A DNA stretch of 64,000 nt from Caldicellulosiruptor diazotrophicus (GTDB taxonomy: Bacteria; Bacillota; Thermoanaerobacteria; Caldicellulosiruptorales; Caldicellulosiruptoraceae), in the NCBI RefSeq assembly GCF_017347585.1, contig NZ_AP024480.1:1634001-1698000 (forward strand), given 5' to 3'. The first letter of the stretch is position 1; the number at the start of each line of letters is the position of its first letter. Position numbers and translations under genes: made by a program. Shown here piece after piece: positions 1-9,808 of this stretch. Below the pieces are notes generated by a model, which saw only the letters and a list, made by a program, of their open reading frames with translations, made no database searches and was not told the origin of the DNA.

Positions 1-739
1 ACGCTTCCAAAGCCTTGATCGGGTCAACCTCTACAACTATCACTTTTGCACCAAGTCCTTTAGCTCTTTTTGCGATTCCCTTGCCACAAAAACCATATCC
101 TGCAACAACAACATACTTGCCTGCAACTGTTATATTTGTGGTTCTCATTATCCCATCCCAAGTAGACTGACCAGTTCCAATTCGATTGTCAAAAAGATGT
201 TTGCAAAAAGCATTATTGACAGCAATCATTGGGAATTTGAGCTTGCCTTCCCTTTCAAGCGCTTTGATCCTTATTACACCTGTTGTTGTCTCTTCACATC
301 CACCAATTATTCTGCTTGCTAAATCTTCGCGTTTTGTGTGAAGAAGATATGTTAAATCTCCTCCATCGTCAATTATAAGGTCTATATCATTTTCAAGAGT
401 TTTCTCAAGATGATTAAAATATTCGGATGTATCCACACCTCTTATCGCAAATACTTCAATGCCCTCATGAACAAGAGCGCTTGCAACATCATCTTGAGTA
501 GATAAAGGATTCGATCCTGTGACAAAAACATTACTGCCTAAGTCTTTCAAAAGCAGAGCAAGGTTTGCTGTCTTTGCCTCAAGATGAACAGAAATTGCTA
601 TATTAAAGCCTTTAAGAGGTTTTTTATTTTCGTATTCTTTTTTTATTTGATTCAAAATAGGCATAAACCTTCTTGCCCAATTAATTTTTTTGAGCCCATC
701 TTCCCACAAAGAATAATCTTTGATAATTGACAATAGCAT
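1..739 (-). CDS. ahcY: Adenosylhomocysteinase, N-terminal 246 codons (3' end outside window)
   Basis: S-adenosyl-L-homocysteine hydrolase splits SAH into adenosine and homocysteine using bound NAD, clearing the product of methyltransferases in the cytoplasm. The visible part is the N-terminal substrate domain and the start of the NAD domain. Near residue 175 the translation reads [18 protein letters not shown] followed by GTGQSTWDG, a family signature, and near residue 212 it reads GYGFCGKG, the glycine-rich NAD loop, then [10 protein letters not shown] running off the window. The start is the ATG at 739, preceded by an AAAGGG site. It lies 31 bases downstream of dnaB on the same strand. Identity is firm; only completeness is unknown. 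Confidence 0.93.
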   Translation of the reverse strand, partial: MLLSIIKDYSLWEDGLKKINWARRFMPILNQIKKEYENKKPLKGFNIAISVHLEAKTANLALLLKDLGSNVFVTGSNPLSTQDDVASALVHEGIEVFAIRGVDTSEYFNHLEKTLENDIDLIIDDGGDLTYLLHTKREDLASRIIGGCEETTTGVIRIKALEREGKLKFPMIAVNNAFCKHLFDNRIGTGQSTWDGIMRTTNITVAGKYVVVAGYGFCGKGIAKRAKGLGAKVIVVEVDPIKALEA

Positions 740-770
740 CACACCCTTTTTCGATTCATAGTTATTTTAC

Positions 771-2114
771 TTATCTATTTTTCTCCAAATCTTTGAACTT
801 TGTATGTTTGTCCAGGAAAAGAAGTTCAATTGTACCAGTAGGTCCATTTCTGTGCTTTGCAATTATAAGCTCTGCTATGTGTTTTTTATCGGTGTCAGGA
901 TTGTAATACTCATCCCTGTACAAAAACGCAACAATGTCAGCATCCTGCTCGATTGCCCCACTTTCACGAAGGTCAGAGAGAATCGGTCTGTGGTCAGCCC
1001 TTGTTTCAGGTGCGCGGGACAGCTGTGAAAGTGCAAGCACTGGGACATTTAGCTCTCTTGCCAAGGCCTTTAATGACCTTGAAATCTCGGCAATCTCCTG
1101 TTGTTTGCTTTCAAACCTGCCACGAGCAGTCATAAGCTGAAGATAATCAACCATCACAAGACCAAGCCCTTTCTCTTTGAGCTTGAGCCTTCTACACTTT
1201 GCTCTCATTTCAGAAACTGTTATAGCAGGTGTATCGTCAATATAAATTGGAGCGTTTGACAATAGTGCCAAAGCTTTTGCAAACTTTTTCCACTCTTCAT
1301 CTTCTAAGTTACCAGTACGAAGTTTGTGACTGTCTATCATTGCTTCTGAGCAAATCATACGAGTTACAAGCTGTTCTTTTGACATCTCGAGCGAAAATAT
1401 AGCAACAGGAACACCAGCACGCAGTGCTGCGTGTTGGACAATATTTAGCGCAAAGCTTGTCTTGCCCATTGCAGGTCTTGCTGCAATCAAAATCAGATCT
1501 GATGGTTGAAGACCTGCTGTCATTTTGTCAAATTCGGCAAATCCTGTAGGAACCCCTATTATATGCGATTTTCTGAGATATAGTTCTTCTATCTTGTTGT
1601 ATGTTTCAATTAAAATCTCTTTCAAATGCGAAAAATCTTTTGAATTTTTGTGAGAAATAACATTGAAGATTGTCTTTTCAGCAAAATCGACTATGTCTTC
1701 AACTCTCTCTGTCTGGCTCTTACACTTTTCAATAATCTTCATTGAAGAGTTTATGAGTTTTCGCAAAAGAGACTTTTCTTCAACAATCTTAGCATAATAT
1801 GTAGCATTTGCAGTTGTTGGGGTATTTATCACAAGGTTTGTCAGATACTCACTTCCTCCAACTGCATCGAATGTCCCTCTCTCTCTCAATCTTTCAGCCA
1901 CAGTTATGACATCTATAGGCTTGCCTTCTTCAAAAAGGTCCATGATAGAAGCAAAAATTTCTTTTAGCTGTGGTGTTGCAAAATCATCTTCTGTCAAAAT
2001 CTCTGCAACATCAGAAATTACCTCGCGGCTCAAAAGCATTGCACCAACAACCGCTTCTTCTGCTTCGCGACTTTCAGGGATTCTTTCCTGATTTTGAACA
2101 ATGTCGGGCTCCAT
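771..2114 (-). CDS. dnaB: Replicative DNA helicase DnaB
   Basis: Hexameric 5'-3' helicase that unwinds DNA at the replication fork and recruits primase. The 447-residue length is normal. The N-terminal DnaB domain covers about residues 10-115, then a linker, then the RecA-like ATPase: Walker A ARPAMGKTS near 212, the SLEMS glutamate near 242, Walker B VMVDYLQLM near 320, and the arginine-rich KHRNGPTG segment near 420. No intein is present. It lies 24 bases downstream of rplI, the usual Firmicute order gdpP-rplI-dnaB, so it is probably co-transcribed with them. Confidence 0.97.
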   Translation of the reverse strand: MEPDIVQNQERIPESREAEEAVVGAMLLSREVISDVAEILTEDDFATPQLKEIFASIMDLFEEGKPIDVITVAERLRERGTFDAVGGSEYLTNLVINTPTTANATYYAKIVEEKSLLRKLINSSMKIIEKCKSQTERVEDIVDFAEKTIFNVISHKNSKDFSHLKEILIETYNKIEELYLRKSHIIGVPTGFAEFDKMTAGLQPSDLILIAARPAMGKTSFALNIVQHAALRAGVPVAIFSLEMSKEQLVTRMICSEAMIDSHKLRTGNLEDEEWKKFAKALALLSNAPIYIDDTPAITVSEMRAKCRRLKLKEKGLGLVMVDYLQLMTARGRFESKQQEIAEISRSLKALARELNVPVLALSQLSRAPETRADHRPILSDLRESGAIEQDADIVAFLYRDEYYNPDTDKKHIAELIIAKHRNGPTGTIELLFLDKHTKFKDLEKNR

Positions 2115-2138
2115 CTTTCTCTCACTTCCTCATAACAA

Positions 2139-2585
2139 TCAGCTTGCTGTCACATGAACTTTAAGCTTTGCCACAACTCCCTGATATAGTCTTATAATAA
2201 CATCGTAGCTTCCAATAAGCTTTATAGGGTCATCAAGCTCTATTTTCTTCTTATCAATATCAACCCCAAGCTGCTTTTTTATCTCTTCAGCAATCTCTTT
2301 GTTTGTTATAGAACCAAAAAGTTTTCCATTTTCACCTGCTTTTGCTTTTATAATAATCTGACTCTTTTCAAGCTTATTTGCTAAATTCCTTGCAGCCTCA
2401 AGCTCTTTTTCCTTCTTTTTCTGTTCAGATTCTTTCTTCTTTTTTAAGTGTTTCTCTAAACCTTCTGTTGCAGGAACTGCAAGTTTTCGTGGAATCAGAT
2501 AATTTCTGGCATATCCATCGTTTACTTCAACTATTGAATCTTTCTTCCCTAGCCCTTTCACATCTTGCAAAAGTACAACCTTCAT
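2139..2585 (-). CDS. rplI: 50S ribosomal protein L9
   Basis: Large-subunit protein that binds 23S rRNA with its N-terminal domain and extends a second domain away from the ribosome on a long helix. The N-terminus [21 protein letters not shown] and the following NYLIPRKLA are the family signature. A lysine/glutamate-rich connecting helix (residues about 45-75) and a C-terminal domain follow. At 148 residues it has standard size. It sits between gdpP and dnaB on the minus strand, as in most Firmicutes. Confidence 0.97.
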   Translation of the reverse strand: MKVVLLQDVKGLGKKDSIVEVNDGYARNYLIPRKLAVPATEGLEKHLKKKKESEQKKKEKELEAARNLANKLEKSQIIIKAKAGENGKLFGSITNKEIAEEIKKQLGVDIDKKKIELDDPIKLIGSYDVIIRLYQGVVAKLKVHVTAS

Positions 2586-2614
2586 GTTAGAATACCCACT
2601 CCTTTTTGCTTAAA

Positions 2615-4618
2615 TTAAAAGTTTCTATTCTCATCAATATATTCTTGTATAGCTTTTAAAAGAATCTCTTTTGCCTCTTTAATAGTTACATTTTCAAGTC
2701 TTGCACCTGCAGTTTCTAAATGACCTCCACCACCAATCTTTTCTAATATAACCTGGACGTTTATCTTGCCATTCGAGCGACCGCTAATTAGCACACTGTT
2801 TTCTATTTTGCACACAACAAAAGAAGCATCAATCCCTTTTATATTCAAAAGTTCATCCGCCACCTTTGCTATTATAACATTATCCCGGCACACTTGTGAA
2901 TAATCAACCACAAGGGCGATATTGTTATGAATAATCTCAAGGCTTGAAATAAGTTGACTTTTTAAAATATAACTTTCTAAATCTTCCTTTAAATATTCTT
3001 TTATAGCTTCCGGCATAGCATCATTCTCTCTGAGGTACGTTGCAACCTCAAAAGTCCTTACACCAACATTTTTTGTAAATCCTCTTGTATCAATCATTAT
3101 ACCCGCTAAAAGTATTTCTGCCTCAAATTTTTTCAGCTTTATCCCTTCATAGCTCAAAAGCTCCGCAACAAGTTCAGATACAGATGAAGCGTATGTTTCT
3201 GAATAGCAAATAAGAGCCTGTTCTATCCAGTCGGCAGGTCTTCTATGATGGTCAATTACAATTATCTTTTCAAACTCCAAAATCATCTGTGGCATATCTA
3301 TATAACTTGTTCTCTGAGTGTCTACCACAAACAAAAGTGAGGTTTTTGTTTTTATCTTCAAAGCTTTTTGCTGGTCAATTATTATATTCTGGTATTGAGG
3401 GTCATCAAGTAGCATCTGAAGAAAACTTTTAATTGTAGGATTGTAGGAATTAAGTACAATGTACACTTCCTTGCCTAAATTCAGGCACAACTTACTCAAA
3501 CCCACAGCTGCGCCCAAACAGTCAAGGTCAAAGTACTGATGACCAATAATAAATATCTTATCAGAATGTTTAACAATCTCTTTTATTGTCTGTGCCATGA
3601 CACGTGAACGCACTTTTGAGCGTTTTTCATGTTCTTTTGTTTTACCACCAAAAAATTCAAACTTGCCGTCGTAGAATATTACAAACTGGTCACCGCCACG
3701 GCTCAGGGCCATGTCAAGAGCCGTTTTTGCATCCTTTTGTGCCTGAAATATCGAATCTTGCCTTATCCCTATGCCACAACTTATGGTAGGAATTATCTTA
3801 TTGTACAGATTCACTTCCTTTATCTGGTCCAAAATATTAAATCTTCTTTCCTGCATCTTGTAAAAGGCTTCATTATTGCATATAAAAAAGTATTTGTCTC
3901 GTTCATACTTCATTAAAAACACATCTGATCTTATTTGATTGTAAAACCAGTCATTAATACGCTTTTCTATCTCAGAAATAATAGAAGATTTAGATACTTC
4001 AGGTGCTGAATTTAAAACATCTTCATAGTTGTCAATGGTCAAATAGCCAAAAACTACATTCTGTATTTCATATTTCTTTTGAAGAAGAACAAAGTCAGTA
4101 ATATCAACAAAGTAAAACAGGTTCAAAAACCTCTTTTCATTCTTCCCTTCTTCTACCTCAACAATGGTTATCAAAACATCAAAGAAATTACCATCATACT
4201 CAAATTTTTCTACTTTACTTTTCCCTTCTAAAACAGCTGAATAAAGATCAGGAAGTTCATCTTTAAGATTCTTGCCTATTAATTTCTTGTTCTTTACTGT
4301 GTTAAGAAATTTATGATTATACCATATTATATCACCATTGTACTCAGATATAAGAATTGGAAATGGAAACTTTAAAAGTGTGTCTTTTGAAGCTGTGTCT
4401 ATATTAAGAGTGAGAGTTTCTATATATTCTAAAAGTTGTTTGTTCTTTTTCCTATTGAGTCTAACATTATAAATAGCAAGTAGAACAATTAGCGTAAGAC
4501 AAATTAAACCAATTTTGATATTAAAATATAGAATTACAAAATCAAAAAGCAAAGAGAGTATAAAACCTGCTTGCGATACGGAAAAATCAAATCTAAAGTG
4601 AGACTTTTTATCTTTCAC
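2615..4618 (-). CDS. gdpP: Cyclic-di-AMP phosphodiesterase GdpP (PAS, degenerate GGDEF, DHH/DHHA1)
   Basis: Membrane-bound phosphodiesterase expected to hydrolyse c-di-AMP to pApA, setting the pool of this osmotic and cell-wall second messenger. Two hydrophobic helices lie at residues 14-50, then a PAS-like region (about 75-175). A degenerate GGDEF domain ends at SRGGDQF (about 306) and lacks the intact GGDEF motif. The DHH domain has GHQYFDLDCLGA near 359, VVDTQR near 431 and the DHH triad in VIDHHRR near 455; the DHHA1 motif GGGGHLETAG is near 632. The GTG start at 4618 overlaps the yybS stop by four bases (GTGA), indicating translational coupling. Confidence 0.93.
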   Translation of the reverse strand: MKDKKSHFRFDFSVSQAGFILSLLFDFVILYFNIKIGLICLTLIVLLAIYNVRLNRKKNKQLLEYIETLTLNIDTASKDTLLKFPFPILISEYNGDIIWYNHKFLNTVKNKKLIGKNLKDELPDLYSAVLEGKSKVEKFEYDGNFFDVLITIVEVEEGKNEKRFLNLFYFVDITDFVLLQKKYEIQNVVFGYLTIDNYEDVLNSAPEVSKSSIISEIEKRINDWFYNQIRSDVFLMKYERDKYFFICNNEAFYKMQERRFNILDQIKEVNLYNKIIPTISCGIGIRQDSIFQAQKDAKTALDMALSRGGDQFVIFYDGKFEFFGGKTKEHEKRSKVRSRVMAQTIKEIVKHSDKIFIIGHQYFDLDCLGAAVGLSKLCLNLGKEVYIVLNSYNPTIKSFLQMLLDDPQYQNIIIDQQKALKIKTKTSLLFVVDTQRTSYIDMPQMILEFEKIIVIDHHRRPADWIEQALICYSETYASSVSELVAELLSYEGIKLKKFEAEILLAGIMIDTRGFTKNVGVRTFEVATYLRENDAMPEAIKEYLKEDLESYILKSQLISSLEIIHNNIALVVDYSQVCRDNVIIAKVADELLNIKGIDASFVVCKIENSVLISGRSNGKINVQVILEKIGGGGHLETAGARLENVTIKEAKEILLKAIQEYIDENRNF

Positions 4619-5520
4619 AATTCCACCCTCTTTGGTTTGCGTTTTTTAAAATCAACTATAAGGTCTAAAAAACCAATGAATATCATTAAAACAAAAAATT
4701 GCATACTGAATATAATCAAAACTGTAAAAAGCCAGCCTCTAATAAACGGTGAGCGAATTTTTTCAGTTATGACTGCATACATCAAAGAAAGTGCTTGAAT
4801 AAATAAAAGCCACGTAAGAATCATTGTCATGTTGCTCACAATAATATAAAAAACATTGATGCTTGTCAAAAATAAAGAAAGAATAAAGAATACTACAACT
4901 CCAACTGTCACTTCTTTGGGCATAAATAGCTTTGAAAAAGGTAAAAATTCCTTTTGAATTCCAACTTTGTTTGCTACAAATTTGGTAATATAATACCCAA
5001 AAAGTGCAAATGTGATAGCCTCAACAATTACAAATCCGGGCATAAAAAGTTTCAAAAATTCCACAAGTTTATTCAGTTTGTCATCGCCAGCTGGGTTAAA
5101 GTAACCTTTTAAAATGCCTTCTAAAATAGAAAGAACAAGCTCTACGATATCTATCTTGTAAAGAATTTTTATAGCCTTTATAAAAAGGACATGATAGAAC
5201 AAAAATCCAGCAATGTATATTACAAAATCCATAACAGTAGTTTTTGAAACGCGTAAAATCAAAAATACACACACCGGCAAGATAAATGTTATTAGAATAA
5301 AAAGTAAATTAATTGGGGATTTTCCAAGAATCATAATTATTAAGGCAGAAATAACATACGATATAGCTATACTTCTTGAAAAATTCTCCTTAACTGCTAC
5401 AACATAAAGAGGAAAACCTACCAAAGCAAAAATAGGATTAAACTGAAATAAAAATAAAACCAACTGGAAAACTCCAGTAACTATTGATATAAGCCCTTCT
5501 TTTAGCAGTTTATTGTTCAT
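4615..5520 (-). CDS. YybS-like DUF2232 multispanning membrane protein
   Basis: Integral membrane protein of about 301 residues with roughly eight hydrophobic segments, matching the DUF2232/YybS family found upstream of gdpP and rplI in Firmicutes. Its molecular role is not established. The start chosen is the ATG at 5520, whose ATGA overlaps the pheA stop codon; an in-frame ATG seven codons earlier lies inside pheA. The 3' end overlaps the gdpP GTG start, so pheA-yybS-gdpP appear translationally coupled. No catalytic motif is evident. Confidence 0.8.
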   Translation of the reverse strand: MNNKLLKEGLISIVTGVFQLVLFLFQFNPIFALVGFPLYVVAVKENFSRSIAISYVISALIIMILGKSPINLLFILITFILPVCVFLILRVSKTTVMDFVIYIAGFLFYHVLFIKAIKILYKIDIVELVLSILEGILKGYFNPAGDDKLNKLVEFLKLFMPGFVIVEAITFALFGYYITKFVANKVGIQKEFLPFSKLFMPKEVTVGVVVFFILSLFLTSINVFYIIVSNMTMILTWLLFIQALSLMYAVITEKIRSPFIRGWLFTVLIIFSMQFFVLMIFIGFLDLIVDFKKRKPKRVEL

Positions 5521-6374
5521 ACTCCATCCACATCCATCCAATAATTTTTATTATCCGAATCTGGACAAACAACAGAATAAGACCCTAAAAGCTTAAAAAA
5601 TGTAGATTTTCGTTGAACCACTTTCAGCGCATCACTCACATCTTCATCATCCACAAATCCCTCTATATCAACAAAAAACACATACTCACCAAGATTAGTC
5701 TTTGCCGGTCGTGACTCTATCTTTGTCAAATTCAAATCATAAAGATTAAAAATAGCCAATATTTTGTAAAGACTTCCCGGTTTGTCATAGGTGGAAAAGA
5801 TAATTGATGTCTTGTTTTTCTCCCCCATTTCAAAGTTAGGATTTTTACTTATAACAAAAAATCTTGTGTAATTATTCTCGTGGTTTATTGGACCAGCCAA
5901 AATTTTAAGATTATTTTTCTGTGCTGCAAATAAAGAACAGATTGCAGCGTCTACTTCACCTTCTGCACAAATCCTTGCAGCATATGACGTGCTGCTAACT
6001 TGTATAAGTTTTGCTTCTTTAAAATTCTTTCTTAAATAATCATGGCACTGAGAAAACGCCTGGGGATGTGAAGCAATTGTTAAAATTTGTTCTTTCTCTT
6101 CTCTTGTGCAAAGATAATGTTCTACTTTCAAAACTATTTCTTTTATTATATAAACTTGGGATTTTAAAAGATAATCAAGGGTTGTCGAGACACTTCCTTC
6201 AATGGAGTTTTCAACAGGAACAACTCCAAATTCAACCTCATTCTCTTCAACAGTCTCAAACACATCATCTATTGTGTCGCGTGCTACAAGATTTTTCTCT
6301 TGTTCGTCTGCAAAAAACTTTCTTGCAGCTTCATATGAATATGAACCAATAGGACCTAAATATGCAACCTTCAC
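5517..6374 (-). CDS. pheA: Prephenate dehydratase
   Basis: Converts prephenate to phenylpyruvate in phenylalanine synthesis. The 285 residues comprise a periplasmic-binding-like catalytic domain (VAYLGPIGSYSYEAA at the N-terminus, PVENSIEGSV near 53, and the catalytic NNYTRFFVI near 168) and a C-terminal ACT domain with the ESRP motif near 220 that normally mediates feedback inhibition by phenylalanine. No chorismate mutase domain is fused. The start is supported by AGGTGAAA just before the ATG. It is separated from the other aromatic genes (41.8-46.1 kb) and heads the yybS-gdpP string. Confidence 0.95.
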   Translation of the reverse strand: MKVAYLGPIGSYSYEAARKFFADEQEKNLVARDTIDDVFETVEENEVEFGVVPVENSIEGSVSTTLDYLLKSQVYIIKEIVLKVEHYLCTREEKEQILTIASHPQAFSQCHDYLRKNFKEAKLIQVSSTSYAARICAEGEVDAAICSLFAAQKNNLKILAGPINHENNYTRFFVISKNPNFEMGEKNKTSIIFSTYDKPGSLYKILAIFNLYDLNLTKIESRPAKTNLGEYVFFVDIEGFVDDEDVSDALKVVQRKSTFFKLLGSYSVVCPDSDNKNYWMDVDGV

Positions 6375-6444
6375 ATTTTCACCTCATAACCTGCTTTTTA
6401 TATATTTTAACATTGATTGCGAAAGTATAAAAGACAAACATATC

Positions 6445-6499
6445 AAAAAGGCTCCCCGCCTAAACCTCATCTCAAACTTTTCAGGCAGAGAGCCTTTTT
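6445..6499 (-). terminator. Intrinsic terminator after porB
   Basis: AAAAAGGCTC at 6445-6454 pairs with GAGCCTTTTT at 6490-6499, with an inner GCCT/AGGC extension. Read on the minus strand the stem ends in a T run, closing the porCDAB transcript before pheA. Confidence 0.8.
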
Positions 6500-6523
6500 A
6501 CTTTTGCTATATTATTATATCGC

Positions 6524-7462
6524 TTATTTTTCACCACAAAGTTCTAAAAGTCTTTCCCATCTTCTGTCAACTTCCTGCTGAATCTGCTCAATTAAGTGTT
6601 CATTTCCTTTCTTGAAAAGGTGTCTGAACCTTCCTTGAGTCTTTAAAAACTCAACAACAGGAAGCTTTTCTTTTGGCTTGTAAGTGAGCCTGTACTGACC
6701 ATTTACAACTTCATAAAGTGGCCAAAAACATGTATCAACTGCAAGCTTTGAAATTTCAATGAGCTTTGATGTCTCATATCTCCAACCTCTTGGACATGGA
6801 GCCAAAACATTTAAAAATGCTGGTCCATCCGTGTAAAGTGCCTTTTCAGCCTTTTCAATCAAATCTTTTAAGTTTGGTGTGATGAAAGCTGTCTGTGCAA
6901 CATATGGTATACCATGCGCAACCATAACCTCTGTAAGATCTTTTCTTGGCTGCATCTTACCTGGTAAAACCTTGCCTTGTGGAGATGTTGTTGTATCAGC
7001 ATAAAGTGGGGTAGCAGAAGATCTCTGAATACCTGTGTTCATATAAGCACCATTGTCATAGCAAACATATACCATGTTGTGACCTCTTTCCATTGCACCG
7101 GAAAGCGACTGAAGACCAATATCGTATGTTCCTCCGTCACCACCAAACGCAATGAACTTAAACTCACCTTGAACTTTTCCTTTCTTCTTCAAAACCTTGT
7201 ATGCAGCCTCAGCACCAGCAACTGTTGCAGCAGCGTTTTCAAATGCACTGTGGATAAACGAGTCTTTCCATGCTGTGTATGGGTAAATACAGCTTGAAAC
7301 CTCCAAACATCCTGTTGCAACACCAACAACAGCCCTATCTTCTGGTTTGAGTGCGCGTAGTATTGCTCTTACAGCAACAGGTGCACCGCACCCTGCACAC
7401 ATCCTGTGCCCGCCTGTAAACCTTTCAGGTCTTGCTGCAAGCTCTTTTATATTGTATGCCAT
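6524..7462 (-). CDS. porB: Pyruvate:ferredoxin oxidoreductase, beta subunit (TPP-binding)
   Basis: Thiamine-diphosphate-binding subunit of the four-subunit oxidoreductase that makes acetyl-CoA and CO2 from pyruvate while reducing ferredoxin. The N-terminal HRMCAGCGAP segment (about 20-28) supplies iron-sulfur ligands, and GGDGGTYDIG near 108 is the TPP/Mg region. The 312-residue length is typical. The RBS AAGGAGGTG precedes the ATG. It is last in the order gamma-delta-alpha-beta. Substrate is inferred as pyruvate from the family and from fermentative physiology; related 2-ketoisovalerate enzymes look similar. Confidence 0.92.
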   Translation of the reverse strand: MAYNIKELAARPERFTGGHRMCAGCGAPVAVRAILRALKPEDRAVVGVATGCLEVSSCIYPYTAWKDSFIHSAFENAAATVAGAEAAYKVLKKKGKVQGEFKFIAFGGDGGTYDIGLQSLSGAMERGHNMVYVCYDNGAYMNTGIQRSSATPLYADTTTSPQGKVLPGKMQPRKDLTEVMVAHGIPYVAQTAFITPNLKDLIEKAEKALYTDGPAFLNVLAPCPRGWRYETSKLIEISKLAVDTCFWPLYEVVNGQYRLTYKPKEKLPVVEFLKTQGRFRHLFKKGNEHLIEQIQQEVDRRWERLLELCGEK

Positions 7463-7479
7463 TTTTAATTTGCACCTCC

Positions 7480-8661
7480 TTATTCTCTCACACCAATGTA
7501 GTTGTAAATTTCTCCAATATTACCTGTCTTGACAATGTCAAGAAGCCTGTCATAAACTTTTGCGATATCATCTGTCTTAACATCTCTTCCACCAAGACCG
7601 TAGATGTAGTTGATAGCCTTTATACCATCTGCTCTTCCATAAAGAGCGCTTGTAATCTCAGTGAAAAGTGGACCGCCAGCTGCGTTAAATCCATCTGACT
7701 TGTCCATTATAGCAACTGCTTTTAAGTGCTTGAGCGCCCCTACAATCTCATCAACAGGGAATGGTCTGAAAAGCCTTGGCTTTAAAAGCCCTACCTTGTA
7801 TCCTTTGCTTCTGTACTCGTCAACAACAGCCTTAGCTGTTCCTGCTGTTGAGTTCATTACAACTATTGCAACCTCTGCATCGTCAAGCTTGTAGCTTTCG
7901 TAAAGACCATATTTTCTTCCTGTCAAGGCAGCAAACTCTTCTGCAACCTCAAGTACTACCTTTTTAGCGTTTTTCATAGCTTCAGCCTGCTGCCTTTTGT
8001 GCTCAAAGTAGTATGGTGGCAAGTCTAACGGACCCATTGAAATTGGGTTTTGCTCGTTCAAAAGATAAAACTCTGGATTATATTCACCTACAAACTTCTT
8101 TGCAAGTTCATCTTCCAAAAGTTCTATATTTTCAACAGCATGGCTTGTAATAAATCCGTCATAGCAAACCATCACAGGAAGTCTTACATCCTTGTGCTCA
8201 GCAATTCTTATTGCCTGAATCAACGAGTCGTAAGCTTCCTGGTTGTTTTCGCAGTAAATCTGAATCCAGCCACTATCTCTTGCACCCATTGAGTCTGAAT
8301 GGTCGTTGTGAATATTAATAGGACCAGAAAGAGCTCTGTTTATAACAGCCATAACAATTGGAAGTCTCATTGACGCAGCAATATAGAGCATCTCCCACAT
8401 GAGTGCAAGACCTTGTGAGGATGTTGCTGTCATAGTTCTTGCACCTGCTGCTGACGCACCAATACATGCGCTCATTGCACTGTGCTCAGACTCAACAGCA
8501 ACAAACTCAGTGTCTACCTCACCGTTTGCAACATATTGAGAAAAATATTGTGGTACCTCAGTTGAAGGTGTAATTGGAAAAGCGGCAACAACATCAGGAT
8601 TTATTTGTTTCATTGCAAAAGCTATTGCTTCGTTACCAGAAAGTCTATCTCGAATAGCCAT
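7480..8661 (-). CDS. porA: Pyruvate:ferredoxin oxidoreductase, alpha subunit
   Basis: Alpha subunit carrying the pyrimidine-binding and substrate domain of the oxidoreductase. The N-terminal GNEAIAFAMKQ and FPITPSTEVPQ segments, EFVAVESEHSA with the catalytic glutamate, and TATSSQGLALMWE are hallmarks of this subunit. The 393-residue length is normal. A GAGGGG ribosome site precedes the ATG at 8661. It lies between porD and porB with short spacers, consistent with one transcript. Confidence 0.93.
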   Translation of the reverse strand: MAIRDRLSGNEAIAFAMKQINPDVVAAFPITPSTEVPQYFSQYVANGEVDTEFVAVESEHSAMSACIGASAAGARTMTATSSQGLALMWEMLYIAASMRLPIVMAVINRALSGPINIHNDHSDSMGARDSGWIQIYCENNQEAYDSLIQAIRIAEHKDVRLPVMVCYDGFITSHAVENIELLEDELAKKFVGEYNPEFYLLNEQNPISMGPLDLPPYYFEHKRQQAEAMKNAKKVVLEVAEEFAALTGRKYGLYESYKLDDAEVAIVVMNSTAGTAKAVVDEYRSKGYKVGLLKPRLFRPFPVDEIVGALKHLKAVAIMDKSDGFNAAGGPLFTEITSALYGRADGIKAINYIYGLGGRDVKTDDIAKVYDRLLDIVKTGNIGEIYNYIGVRE

Positions 8662-8696
8662 CTGTAGTTTCCCCTCCTCAAATTCAAAATTCTTTC

Positions 8697-8996
8697 TTAT
8701 TTTTTCTCCTCTACAAAATCAAAAGCTTTAAATGGACAAACCTCTGTGCAAACTCCGCAACCTTTGCAGTGGTCATAATCAACTCCAACCATCTTTCCAT
8801 TTTCAACCTTTATAGATGAATCTGGACATACATAGAAGCAAAATAGGCACTGCTTGCATTTATCTTCATGCCAAACAGGTCTCATTGTTCTCCAGTCGCC
8901 TGTTTTAAAGTCCTCTGCATTACCTGGATCGATAATTACACCTGCCGGTGTTATTTCCTTCCATGTAACATCTTCTGTTATTTTCATCTTTCTCAT
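8697..8996 (-). CDS. porD: Pyruvate:ferredoxin oxidoreductase, delta subunit (2x[4Fe-4S] ferredoxin)
   Basis: Ferredoxin-like electron-transfer subunit of 99 residues. Two CxxCxxCxxxCP clusters are visible: CKQCLFCFYVCP around 46-57 and CKGCGVCTEVCP around 77-88, each binding a [4Fe-4S] cluster that passes electrons from the TPP subunit to soluble ferredoxin. The start ATG overlaps the porC stop (TAATGA), and its Shine-Dalgarno GGAGG lies within the last porC codons. Confidence 0.94.
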   Translation of the reverse strand: MRKMKITEDVTWKEITPAGVIIDPGNAEDFKTGDWRTMRPVWHEDKCKQCLFCFYVCPDSSIKVENGKMVGVDYDHCKGCGVCTEVCPFKAFDFVEEKK

Positions 8997-9571
8997 TATC
9001 CTTGCACCTCCTGCATTCCTCTAACAAACGCTTTGAGATTACCCTCAATCACATCTGGCTTTGTTGCAAACTTGTGATGAAGCGACCCTTCCATGTCCTT
9101 TATTGCTTCTTCTTCGGGAATAATGCCTGTTACCTTTATAACCGCTCCAAGAACAGGGATATTCGGGAAGTACTTGCCCAAACACTCCATTGAAATCTTT
9201 CTTGCGTCAATTGTGTAAACCTTTCCATCAAAATCTCCGAGCATCTTCTTGACTTCTTCAGGAGACTTTGAAGTGTTAACAATTATTGCACCACCTTTTT
9301 TGAGCCCTTTTGTTACATCAACACTTCCGATTAATGTCTCATCAACAACAACTACGTAGTCAGGTTCATAAATGTTGCTGTGAATAGTAATCTTTTCATC
9401 GCTTATTCTGTTGTAAGCTGTGATAGGAGCACCCATTCGCTCCGGCCCATACTCAGGAAAACCTTGAACGTATTTGCCTGTGTTGAAAGCAGCTTCAGCT
9501 AAAAGAAGTGAAGCTGTCTTTGCACCCTGGCCACCTCGACCATGCCATCTTATCTCAATCATCTTGCCCAT
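8996..9571 (-). CDS. porC: Pyruvate:ferredoxin oxidoreductase, gamma subunit
   Basis: Gamma subunit of the oxidoreductase, probably involved in CoA binding. The N-terminus MIEIRWHGRGGQGAKTA is the family signature, followed by GFPEYGPERMGAP. The start is placed at the ATG at 9571: GGGAGG lies seven bases upstream, whereas an ATG eight codons earlier precedes that Shine-Dalgarno and lacks one of its own. The product is 191 residues. It is first in the operon, downstream of the promoter at 9652-9680. Confidence 0.92.
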   Translation of the reverse strand: MGKMIEIRWHGRGGQGAKTASLLLAEAAFNTGKYVQGFPEYGPERMGAPITAYNRISDEKITIHSNIYEPDYVVVVDETLIGSVDVTKGLKKGGAIIVNTSKSPEEVKKMLGDFDGKVYTIDARKISMECLGKYFPNIPVLGAVIKVTGIIPEEEAIKDMEGSLHHKFATKPDVIEGNLKAFVRGMQEVQG

Positions 9572-9651
9572 GTTCAAACCTCCCTTAAAAAACATTTGAA
9601 AACTTTATTCGAAAAAGATAAACTCATCACTAGAAGGCTACTTACCTTTTT

Positions 9652-9680
9652 ATTATATATTTTGAATGTTAAAAAATCAA
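9652..9680 (-). promoter_or_regulatory. Sigma-A-type promoter for porCDAB
   Basis: On the minus strand TTGATT is followed after 17 bases by a perfect TATAAT, about 80 bases upstream of the porC ATG. Confidence 0.75.
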
Positions 9681-9724
9681 CATATTTTTGAATACACCAT
9701 AATTGTATATATTTGGATTAGGGG

Positions 9725-9753
9725 TTGCAAAAAATTCATCAGTAGGTTATAGT
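9725..9753 (+). promoter_or_regulatory. Promoter candidate for the VTT-domain protein gene
   Basis: TTGCAA and TATAGT separated by 17 bases lie about 55 bases before the GTG start at 9809. Confidence 0.55.
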
Positions 9754-9808
9754 AATATGGTGAGCGTTAAATTATAAAACGTCTTAATTGTGACATTGGA
9801 GGGCAAAA